In this document: one piece after another, positions 9,496-16,869 of the stretch | Position numbering within the stretch: the first letter of the stretch is position 1 | Layout: every line of letters begins with the position of its first letter | The notes under the pieces: model-generated | Database searches by the model: none | What the model was told of the DNA's origin: nothing | The model's input: the letters and a program-made list of their open reading frames with translations, nothing else | Position numbers and translations under genes: made by a program | DNA from: Pseudomonadota bacterium | GTDB taxonomy: Bacteria > Desulfobacterota > Syntrophia > Syntrophales > UBA8958 | Direction of reading: 5' to 3' | Assembly (NCBI GenBank): GCA_030057915.1 | Contig: JASGUC010000012.1 | Span: forward strand, 1-64,000 | DNA length: 64,000 nucleotides

Positions 9496-10887
9496 TCAGG
9501 AGGCCCGCCGCCGGGAGCTTCTGGTGATCCCGTGCCTTTTCATGACCGCATACAACTGGGGTCGGGATAATCCGGATATCCGAAGGGCCTCCTTCATGTC
9601 GCCGTCGGTTGCGGCCATGAGGCGGAGGAGATAGGCGGCCTCCGCCTGGGCCAGGGCCATTTCCCGGTGGGTCCGCAGGGAGGGTAGGACGGCGGTTTCG
9701 TCGGGAGGGGATAGTCCCTTCCGGATGAAATGCAGACGGACCTCGGGGGGGAGACGATTGGTGAAGAGGATCCCCTCATGACGGGACAAGGCCAAGGCCT
9801 GTTCCAGGCTGTGGAGGAGTTCCCGGACATTTCCCGGCCAGGGATAGGAAGTCACGGCCTCGATGAAATCCGGCGAGAAGCTCTGCGGCGGCCAGCCCTG
9901 GCGCCGGCAGATCCGGCGCATATGGTAAAAGCAGATATCCATGATGTCTTCCGGACGGTCGCGGAGTGGCGGCAGGGCGATGGCAATCGCCCGGAGCCGG
10001 AAGAGGAGGTCGTCGCGGAAAGTCCCCTCCCGGACCATCTCCTCCAGATTGCGGTTCGTCGCCGCAATCAGCCGAAACCGGATGGGGATCTCGCTCCGGC
10101 CGCCGATGGGACGGATCTTCCGCTCCTGGATGACCCGGAGGAAGGCCTTCTGCATCGACATCGGCAGTTCGCCCACCTCATCTAGGAAGAGGACGCCGCC
10201 GTCGGCCTGCTGGATCAAGCCCGTCCGCGACCGGTCGGCCCCGGTAAAGGCCCCCTTTTCGTATCCAAAGAGGACGCTCTCCACGAGGGTTGCCGGGAGG
10301 GCGGCGCAGTCGATGGTCACGAAAGGTTTTTCCGCCCGGTCGCTGTTTTTGTGGATGGCCTGGGCAAAGAGTTCCTTGCCCGTGCCCGTTTCGCCCGTGA
10401 TCAGCACGCTGGTCTCGGTGGCCGCCGCCAGGGCCACCTGCTCCAGACAGGCATTGAGGAGGGGCCCGCCGCCGATTATTCCTTCCCGCTTGAGGACCAG
10501 GGGTTTGCCCACGCCCTGACGGGCCTCCCGATAATGAAGGGCCCGTTGCACGGAAAGACTCATGGCCGCGAGAGACGCCTGTTTGTCGATGTAGTCCCAC
10601 ACCCCGTTCCGGACCGCGAGTTCCGCGCCGCCTGGGGAGCCGAATCCCGTGATGATGATCACCTCCGGGGATGTCGGGCCCCTTTTGATCGTCGGGATGC
10701 TTTCCAGGCCGTCCCCGTCGGGGAGCTGCACGTCGAGGAGGACCATATCCCAATCCTTTTGGCGGAGCATCCGCAGACCGTCCTGAAGACAGGCGGCGCG
10801 ACCCGTCTCATGGCCCATGTCCTCCGCCATGTCCTCGAGGAGGCCGGAGAAAAGGGGGTCGTCGTCGATGATGAGAATGCTGGCCAT
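9496..10887 (-). CDS. Sigma-54-dependent response regulator (NtrC family)
   Basis: A 463-residue activator. The receiver domain (1-120) has its Asp at residue 52 (VLLDVQLPDGDG). The AAA+ domain has Walker A GETGTGKE at about 164-171, an intact GAFTGA loop at about 211-216 and LFLDEVGELP. The C-terminal Fis-type helix-turn-helix is at about 430-452 (MKEALRISGLSRPQLYAVMKRHG). Its ATG at 10887 lies 3 bp after the stop codon of the hybrid kinase, so the two are co-transcribed with the kinase first. The kinase carries its own receiver, so this is likely a phosphorelay pair. Targets are unknown; the chemoreceptor downstream is a candidate because of the sigma-54-like site before it. Confidence 0.94.
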   Translation of the reverse strand: MASILIIDDDPLFSGLLEDMAEDMGHETGRAACLQDGLRMLRQKDWDMVLLDVQLPDGDGLESIPTIKRGPTSPEVIIITGFGSPGGAELAVRNGVWDYIDKQASLAAMSLSVQRALHYREARQGVGKPLVLKREGIIGGGPLLNACLEQVALAAATETSVLITGETGTGKELFAQAIHKNSDRAEKPFVTIDCAALPATLVESVLFGYEKGAFTGADRSRTGLIQQADGGVLFLDEVGELPMSMQKAFLRVIQERKIRPIGGRSEIPIRFRLIAATNRNLEEMVREGTFRDDLLFRLRAIAIALPPLRDRPEDIMDICFYHMRRICRRQGWPPQSFSPDFIEAVTSYPWPGNVRELLHSLEQALALSRHEGILFTNRLPPEVRLHFIRKGLSPPDETAVLPSLRTHREMALAQAEAAYLLRLMAATDGDMKEALRISGLSRPQLYAVMKRHGITRSSRRRAS

Positions 10888-10890
10888 GGC

Positions 10891-12945
10891 CTACCCCATC
10901 CCCCTTTCCCGGGCGGCCTTCATGACCTGGGCCGCCTGGTCCGCCAGCGCCCGTATCGTCAGGGGCTTCAGGGCCGTCGCGTCGATCCCCAGCGCCCGGG
11001 TCTTCTCGGGAAGCGCGGTTTCACTGTAGCCCGTGCAGAGGATCACGGGGATCTCGGGGCGTATCTTCCGGACCTCCTCCGTCAGCTCGCACCCTGTAAG
11101 CTTTGGCATCCTCTGATCGGTGACGATCAGATCGAACCCATCGGGGTGGGCGCGGAAGTCCGCCAGGGCCTCCCGGCTGTCCCGGTGGGCCGTGACCGCG
11201 TATCCCAGCTCCGCGAGCATCTCCTGGCCTAGCTCCACCAGGGCAGGGTCATCGTCGACAAAAAGGACCCGCTCCCCCTTCCCGCGGGGGTATGGCGTCG
11301 TTGACGCCTCGAAGATGGCTTCCTTCCGCGTTGCCACGGGGAGATAGATCCGGAATTCAGTCCCGACGCCGCTTTCGCTTTCCACATGAATCCCGCCGCC
11401 CAGGTTGCGGACGATCCCGTGAACCACCGACAGTCCCAGGCCGGTCCCTGCCCCCGGTTCTTTCGTCGAGAAGAAGGGATTGAATATGCGTCCCAGGACC
11501 TCCGGCGTCATCCCCGGGCCGTTGTCCCGCACCGTCAGGACGAGATAGACGCCGCCGGGGAGTTCCCCCGTGAGGAAGCGACGGGGCGCGGCCAATTCTT
11601 CGTTGCCCAGCTCGATGTCCACGCGGCCGCCCCGATCGCCCAGGGCGTGAAAGGCATTGGTAAGCAGATTGATCGCCACCTGGTGGATAAGACCGGGATC
11701 GGCCAGGACGATGTCCGCGGTGGCTTCGATTTTGTGTCCGATCTCGATGGTCGCGGGCAGGGTCGTCCGGATGAGCTTGAGGACTTCCTTAAGGAGCGGC
11801 GACACCGACATGGGCCTTGCCTCCTGCTCGGCGGGGCGGCTGAATGCCAGGAGCTGACGCGTCAGTTCCTTGGCCCGTCCCGCCCCTTCGAGCACGCGCC
11901 GGAGATAACGCTGGATGCGCTCTCCGTCCGTGGGGGGGAGCTTGGCCAGGGCCATTTCCACATATCCCGAAATGGCCCCGAGGATATTGCTGAAATCGTG
12001 GGCGATGCCCCCGGCCAAAGTCCCGAGGGCCTCCAGTCGCTGGGCCTGTAGGAGTTGCGCCTCGAGGCGCGACTTTTCCTCCAGGGCCTCCTTCCGTTCC
12101 GTGATGCGGCGGTTGCTCGCCCGCACCCCGAGGCGATGGCCCTCCTCGTCGAAGATGGGCTGACAGACGTGTCCCAACCATTCCACCCGGCCGTTGCGGT
12201 GGACGATCCGGAACTCCAGTTCCCGGTCTTGGCCATCCTCTTCGTCGTGACGACATTCCTCCCAGTGCCTCTTCAACAGTTCCCGGTCCTCGGGATGGAC
12301 GATCCGGTGGAGCAGTCCGGGATCGTTCAGGAAATCCTCCGGGGACCAGCCCGTGATCCTCAGGCAGGAGGGGGAGGAGTAGATGAGCGACCCGCCGGGA
12401 TCGAACCAGCACTCCCAGTCATGGGCGTTGTCGGCGAAGATGCGATAGCGCCGGTCCGCCTCCCGTCGCGGTTCCTCCGCCGGCCGTTGGTGTCCGCTCT
12501 CGTTTCGGAGGCGGGGAGCGGTTGTCCGCGGCGGCGTCGCCTGGGCCGCCATCAGTTTTTCGAATCGCCGACGGTGACGCTCGAGTGCCTTCTCGAGGCG
12601 TTGGCGGTCGCTCAGATCCCTGACGACATGGACGCTGCCCTTGAGTTGTCCTTCGTTATCGCGGAGTGGAGACACGGTGATCAGAAAGGCGCCGCGGAGC
12701 CTCGGTTCGGAGACCTCCTCGGCATGGTCGCCGCCGTCCGCCATGAGCCGGGCGTGGGGGCAGAAGGAGGGCGGCTCGTCCCTTCCGTGCACCAACTGGT
12801 GACATTTCTTGCCGATGCATTCCCGAGGTGTTTTCCCCAGGCGCGCCGCCATGGCCCGGTTGATCCGGACGATCTCGAAGTCCTTGTTCAGGACGGCGAT
12901 CAGATCCGGCACGGCGTCAAAGGTTTTTTCCCATTCCCTGTCCAT
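10891..12945 (-). CDS. PAS hybrid histidine kinase with C-terminal receiver
   Basis: A 684-residue cytoplasmic hybrid kinase. I chose ATG 12945 because the first PAS domain begins there (MDREWEKTFDAVPDLIAVLNKDFEIVRIN); the frame is open upstream but reads through repeats. PAS1 contains a Cys/His-rich stretch (KKCHQLVHGRDEPPSFCPH), a form seen in a group of PAS domains from anaerobes. A second PAS/PAC lies at about 165-290. The phosphoacceptor is His 316 (GGIAHDFSNILG). The ATPase domain contains DNGPGMTPE and GTGLGLSVVHGIVRNLGG. The receiver has Asp 610 (IVTDQRMP). It is transcribed with the sigma-54 regulator 3 bp downstream. A fragment of its PAS1 is duplicated at 13441-13528. Confidence 0.92.
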   Translation of the reverse strand: MDREWEKTFDAVPDLIAVLNKDFEIVRINRAMAARLGKTPRECIGKKCHQLVHGRDEPPSFCPHARLMADGGDHAEEVSEPRLRGAFLITVSPLRDNEGQLKGSVHVVRDLSDRQRLEKALERHRRRFEKLMAAQATPPRTTAPRLRNESGHQRPAEEPRREADRRYRIFADNAHDWECWFDPGGSLIYSSPSCLRITGWSPEDFLNDPGLLHRIVHPEDRELLKRHWEECRHDEEDGQDRELEFRIVHRNGRVEWLGHVCQPIFDEEGHRLGVRASNRRITERKEALEEKSRLEAQLLQAQRLEALGTLAGGIAHDFSNILGAISGYVEMALAKLPPTDGERIQRYLRRVLEGAGRAKELTRQLLAFSRPAEQEARPMSVSPLLKEVLKLIRTTLPATIEIGHKIEATADIVLADPGLIHQVAINLLTNAFHALGDRGGRVDIELGNEELAAPRRFLTGELPGGVYLVLTVRDNGPGMTPEVLGRIFNPFFSTKEPGAGTGLGLSVVHGIVRNLGGGIHVESESGVGTEFRIYLPVATRKEAIFEASTTPYPRGKGERVLFVDDDPALVELGQEMLAELGYAVTAHRDSREALADFRAHPDGFDLIVTDQRMPKLTGCELTEEVRKIRPEIPVILCTGYSETALPEKTRALGIDATALKPLTIRALADQAAQVMKAARERGMG

Positions 12946-13213
12946 AAAATCACGGCGACCCCGATTCGGAAGACATGCGAGGCTATCCTTGAAAATCCCG
13001 TTTTCCCGACGTTCCCTCGCAATAAAATCAAAGGCCCACGAAAGACCTACCCATGCGGGGACCGGTTCTTCAAGGGCCTCGCGAGGCCGGCCCATCGGCG
13101 GGCGCGAAAACGTCGGCGGACATCCGGCGCGGGAGCGGTCATCCGCCCTCAATGAACTCGGGAGCGGGGCGCCTCGGAGGCGAAACCGGACTGAACGGGG
13201 ATGATGGCGTCGC

Positions 13214-13346
13214 GAGACCTTTGCAAAACCCCACTGCGTCCTCCCCATGGTCCTTCCCGGGAAGGTGGGAATCCAGGGTCTTCAACTATTTTCTGGATGC
13301 CGTCTCAAGCCCGACAGGGCATGGGCGGCGGTTTTTCAAAGGTCTC
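13214..13346. repeat. Inverted-end intergenic repeat (family 1)
   Basis: A 133-bp element with ends GAGACCTTTGCAAAACC and GGTTTTTCAAAGGTCTC. The core contains GGAATCCAGGGTC and GGATGCCGTCTCAAGCCC, as in the 698-831 and 57375-57508 copies. It lies between the promoter-proximal side of the hybrid kinase gene and the duplicated kinase fragment. Confidence 0.7.
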
Positions 13347-13440
13347 GTTTTGGGGATGGCGCCCCCGATCCGTCCGGAGGGGGACTGCCTTCGCCCCCTG
13401 CCGGGGCGGCGTCGCCGGAGGGGATGCCGCCCGGCGGGAG

Positions 13441-13528
13441 GGCGGCTCATCCCCTCCGTGCGCCAACCGGCAACGTTTCTTGTCGATGCATTCCCGAGGC
13501 GTTTTCCCCAGGCGCGCCGTCATGGCCC
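13441..13528 (-). pseudogene. Duplicated fragment of the hybrid kinase PAS domain
   Basis: Read on the minus strand this encodes MTARLGKTPRECIDKKRC and then AHGGDEPPS. That matches residues MAARLGKTPRECIGKKCHQLVHGRDEPPS of the hybrid kinase whose corresponding DNA is at about 12768-12855. The DNA is also alike (GATGCATTCCCGAGG, GTTTTCCCCAGGCGCGCC). Similarity stops abruptly at both ends: at 13441 it runs into a 26-bp sequence shared with 7235-7260. Without a start context or the rest of the domain it cannot make a functional protein. It could be a remnant of a second kinase gene or a partial duplication. Confidence 0.6.
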
Positions 13529-13626
13529 CAGCGCCGCACGCTCCGGTCTATAACAAGTATCGGCACCCGTGGCAAGGGTCAAAAAGACGGGGAAAATGAC
13601 TTCTCCCGAGCCAATTGCCAAATCGA

Positions 13627-13759
13627 TGCCTTGGAAAGATGCCGTTTCCAAAGTCCCTATCGTCATCCCGGTGGAAGCCGGAATACTTTGTTTTCAAGGC
13701 ATTCCCGACCCCGGATTCCGCCGGAACGACAGGAATTTGTCGGTTTCAAACGCCTCTGG
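13627..13759. repeat. Diverged inverted-end intergenic repeat (family 1)
   Basis: The core GTTTCCAAAGTCC, CGTCATCCCGGTGGAAGCCGG, TTGTTTTCAAGGCATTCC aligns with the reverse complement of the 9100-9232 element. The right end GTTTCAAACGCCTC resembles the family end TTTCAAAGGTCTC. The left end has decayed, so the start coordinate is approximate. Confidence 0.45.
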
Positions 13760-13760
13760 T

Positions 13761-13818
13761 TCGTCAAATCCGCCGCTTCAGGGTGCGATGGGCTCAAGGA
13801 GGAATGGCATCAATTGGC
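13761..13818 (+). repeat. Short dispersed repeat, family 2, copy 2
   Basis: The blocks TCGTCAAATC, GCCGCTTCAGGGT, GGGCTCAAGGA and GGCATC occur in the same order as at 167-238. Both copies lie next to a family-1 element, so the two may once have been parts of one larger sequence. Confidence 0.45.
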
Positions 13819-14052
13819 CTCCGCATTGTGCGGGAAATGGCGAAACGAATTTCCGAGGGTTTTGCAAGGGACTCTCCCCGCAAGCGCTTGACTGCCTGGA
13901 GGCAAGGCCAAGCCTGGGGAAAGCCGCTATTTTCCACTTATTTCGAACGGAACGAACGACCCTGCCCAGGGAGAGGAAAGGCGGGGCGCGGGGGTCCATG
14001 TCATGGTCCTTGCGAATTGGCTGGCGGGAGGAGCAGGCCCTCCCGAAGGGGC

Positions 14053-14673
14053 TTACGTTGCCCTGTCTCCTTTTCGGGTGACGCCGATGGCCTGTTCCGC
14101 CCACTGGTGGGGATTTTTGCCCGTCACCCCGGCGTAGAAGGAGCGGATCTGCCTCATGTCCGCCTCGATGTCTCCCGTTGGGGTCACCGTGGGGCCCATG
14201 CCGCCGGCCCTGCGTTTGTAGTCCACATACCCCAGGGAGATGGGGACGCCGGCGCCGTGGGCTATGTAGTAGAAACCCGTCTTCCAGTAGCGCACCTTGG
14301 AGCGCGTTCCTTCCGGGGGGATGATCATGACGAGACGGTCGCTCCGCTGGAAGAGCTGGACGCATTGCGCCACCAGGTTGTTGGCCTGCCGCCGATCCAC
14401 GGGGATGCCTCCCAGCCACCTGAACAGCCCGCCGAAGGGCGGGCGGAAGATGGTGTGCTTTCCCAGCCAGAATATCTTCATCCCGAAGGCCAGGGCGAGA
14501 ATGAGCGTCATGGGCAGATCCCAATTGGAGGTATGGGGCGCGGCGATCATGACGAACTTCGGGGCGTCGGGAACGCGGCCTTCCTTTTTCCAGCGGAATG
14601 CCCACATGTAGAAAAGGGCCAGCAGGTGCAGGACGCGCTTCAGAACAGGGGTGTCGAAAAAGGTTCGTCTCAT
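14053..14673 (-). CDS. Lysophospholipid acyltransferase (PlsC-like)
   Basis: A 206-residue 1-acyl-glycerol-phosphate acyltransferase family protein. It should move an acyl group to a lysophospholipid at the inner membrane. The HX4D catalytic motif is HTSNWD at residues 47-52. The substrate-binding motif is PPEGTRSK with Glu 122, followed by WKTGFYYIAHGAGVPI. A hydrophobic stretch (about 12-28) probably anchors it. The start at ATG 14673 (MRRTFFDTPVLKR) gives a normal length for this small subgroup; the frame is open upstream but runs into repeats. It stands alone between non-coding stretches. The exact lipid substrate is unknown. Confidence 0.85.
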   Translation of the reverse strand: MRRTFFDTPVLKRVLHLLALFYMWAFRWKKEGRVPDAPKFVMIAAPHTSNWDLPMTLILALAFGMKIFWLGKHTIFRPPFGGLFRWLGGIPVDRRQANNLVAQCVQLFQRSDRLVMIIPPEGTRSKVRYWKTGFYYIAHGAGVPISLGYVDYKRRAGGMGPTVTPTGDIEADMRQIRSFYAGVTGKNPHQWAEQAIGVTRKGDRAT

Positions 14674-15036
14674 GGAAAATACGACTACAGGGAAATCCCC
14701 GCCGGCGTCAATCGGCAGGATTGTAAAAGAAATGTAAAAGTTGGGGGATCGTGCCCCGGGATCCTTGCAAAACGTCGTTTCCGGCGCCCTGTCATCATGC
14801 CGGCGGCAACCGGAGGACCTTGCTTCGGGGACGTTCCGGACCCCGGCCGTTACCGGGGAACGGGAGGAGAACTTTGAAAAACGCTGCCGCCGGGACTCCG
14901 CCGTCATTTCGGCGGAAGACAAAGACCGTGTTTCCAAGATGTTCTGGAGGCCGGTTTTCGTCGGGGACTCAGGAAAGCGTGGCTTGCCGAAGTCCCCGCG
15001 CCGGGAAAACCATGCCTCGTCCCTCGCATTTCCCGC
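14674..15036. other. Non-coding spacer with decayed repeats
   Basis: No gene is supported. Two degenerate family-1 elements seem to lie head to tail: one from about 14757 (GATCCTTGCAAAACG) and one from about 14867 (GAGAACTTTGAAAAACG, with CGTCATTTCGGCGGAAG and CGTGTTTCCAAG inside). Neither has a well-preserved right end. Confidence 0.4.
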
Positions 15037-16869
15037 TCACGAACCTCCGGCGCGGATGGCGACGATCCTTGCCGCCAGGCCGCTGCGCCGGCGAGTGGGG
15101 CGGGCCACGGCGGCCCGCAGGATCTCCAGGCTGCCGTATATGGCTATCCGTCGTCTTGCCCGGGTCACGGCGGTATAGATCAGTTCCCGGGTCAGGATGG
15201 GCAGATCCGTCTCCGGCAGGATGAGGGCCGCGTTTTCGAATTCCGAGCCCTGCGCCTTGTGGACGGTGACGGCGAACGCCGTTTGGTGCGCCGGCAGCGA
15301 GGGCGGCGGCACGGAACGGAGGTCTCCCTCCCGGTTACGGAACCAAACCTCGAGCCGACCGTCCCGGCCGGGGAGGGCTATTCCGATGTCGCCGTTGAAC
15401 ACCTCCAGATCGTAGTCGTTTTCCGTCACCATCACGGGACGTCCGCGATACCAGGGGGAATCGTGGCCGCCGCCGGCGAGCCGCGGGCGCAACCGCCGGG
15501 CGATCGCCTCGTTGAGTCCGGTCACCCCCCGTTTTCCCCGGCGGAGGACGCAGAGGACGCGGAAGTCTTCATAGGCCCGGAGGGCCGCGCCGGGGTCCCC
15601 CTGGGCCACGGAGGCCCCATAGGCGGCGAAGCCCGCCGCCAGCGTCTCGATGATACTCGCCGGCAGCCCGTCTCCCACCGGGCGCCATAGAAGGGCCTCG
15701 TCGTCGAGTTCCCGGAGCCAGTCGACCAGTCCGTCGGCGTCGCCGCCGCTCACCAGGGCGGCCATCTTGCCGATCGGCGATGCGGCGTCGAATCGGTAGT
15801 TCTCCCGGAGCCGGACCACGCAGCCGGGCAAGCTCGGGCGCATCGCCCCGGGGGCGGACGACGGGGGAAATCCCGGTTCTCCTTCCCGTTCCCGCGACGA
15901 CTCCGGGGAATCCCCGTCATCGGCCTCTCCCGTCAATTCGGCGAAAACCGCGCCGGCCTCCACCGCCGAGAGTTGATCCCTGTCGCCCAGCATCACGATC
16001 CGGCAGTCCGGGGGCAGGGCGTCGAAGAGCCGGGCGGCGAGAGACAGATCGAGCATGGAGGCCTCATCGACGATCAAGGCGTCGTAGGGGAGGGGATTGC
16101 CGCGATGATGGCGGAATTCCTCGCTCTCCCGCCGGGCCCCCAGCAGTCGGTGGATCGTGCTCGCCCGTTGGGGCAGGCGGGAGGCCAGGTCCGGATCGAT
16201 CGTTTCCATCGTCCTGGCCAGGGCCGCCTCCATCCTGGCTGCCGCCTTACCGGTGGGCGCCGCCAGGGCGATGCGCGGCGGTGGCGTTCCCATGGCCAGG
16301 GCGGTGATGAGCGTGGCGACGATGGTTGTCTTGCCGGTGCCGGGGCCGCCGCTGATGATAGTCAGGGGGTTGACCAGGGCCTGGGCCGCAGCCAGCCGCT
16401 GCCGGTCGGGGCGTCCGGCGAGCCGGGCCGTGTTGGCGGCGAAACGGGCCGCCAGGAATTGTCGCTCCTCCTCAGAGGGCGGCCGCGATGGACCGGCGGA
16501 GAGGCGGTTGGCGATGGCGGCGGCCAACCGCCGTTCATAGGCGAAGTAGCGGTAAAGGTAGATGCGCCCCTGCCCGTCCAGGACGAGGGGCAGCATCCCT
16601 CCCGTCTCATCCGGGGCCGCGACCCGAGAATCCCGCAGCGATGCCGCGATTTGGGCCGTCGGCATCCTCAGACGCCCGGCGAGGGTCTCGATATCCGCGC
16701 AGACATGGCCCGCCGCCAGGGCGGTCAGGCACGCCCGCCCCGCCTCTCCGGCGACGGCCGCGGCTTCCGGCGGCGCCCCCAGCCTGAGGGCCAGCCGGGT
16801 GAGGAAATCCGCGCATCCCTCGGCCAGGGAGGTCTCGGGGTCGAACCAGGGGGGTGAGCGATCAGGCAT
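15037..16869 (-). CDS. recD: RecBCD enzyme, RecD helicase subunit
   Basis: A 610-residue SF1B 5'-3' helicase, close to the 608 residues of E. coli RecD. Walker A is GGPGTGKTT at about 172-180. Walker B is LIVDEASM near 265. The C-terminal helicase motifs are AFAVTVHKAQGSEF (near 530) and LIYTAVTRARRRI. The ATG at 16869 lies inside the end of recB (8-bp overlap), so translation is coupled. It is the last gene of recC-recB-recD. With RecB and RecC it forms the exonuclease V complex that resects double-strand breaks until Chi. No terminator is evident; the downstream DNA holds decayed repeats. Confidence 0.95.
   Translation of the reverse strand: MPDRSPPWFDPETSLAEGCADFLTRLALRLGAPPEAAAVAGEAGRACLTALAAGHVCADIETLAGRLRMPTAQIAASLRDSRVAAPDETGGMLPLVLDGQGRIYLYRYFAYERRLAAAIANRLSAGPSRPPSEEERQFLAARFAANTARLAGRPDRQRLAAAQALVNPLTIISGGPGTGKTTIVATLITALAMGTPPPRIALAAPTGKAAARMEAALARTMETIDPDLASRLPQRASTIHRLLGARRESEEFRHHRGNPLPYDALIVDEASMLDLSLAARLFDALPPDCRIVMLGDRDQLSAVEAGAVFAELTGEADDGDSPESSREREGEPGFPPSSAPGAMRPSLPGCVVRLRENYRFDAASPIGKMAALVSGGDADGLVDWLRELDDEALLWRPVGDGLPASIIETLAAGFAAYGASVAQGDPGAALRAYEDFRVLCVLRRGKRGVTGLNEAIARRLRPRLAGGGHDSPWYRGRPVMVTENDYDLEVFNGDIGIALPGRDGRLEVWFRNREGDLRSVPPPSLPAHQTAFAVTVHKAQGSEFENAALILPETDLPILTRELIYTAVTRARRRIAIYGSLEILRAAVARPTRRRSGLAARIVAIRAGGS

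Larger units (their letters stand above)
12946..14052. other. Repeat-rich spacer with a gene fragment, no intact gene
   Basis: This 1.1-kb stretch is made of degenerate inverted-end elements (a decayed one at about 12971-13081, a good one at 13214-13346, another at about 13627-13759), the duplicated kinase fragment (13441-13528) and the second short repeat (13761-13818). The remaining open frames have no ribosome binding sites and no recognisable products. It looks like a site where intergenic elements accumulated. Confidence 0.55.

Noticed and set aside
13778-14605. A 275-codon frame over the acyltransferase gene
   Set aside because: It is out of frame with the acyltransferase, whose HX4D and EGTRS motifs are clear.
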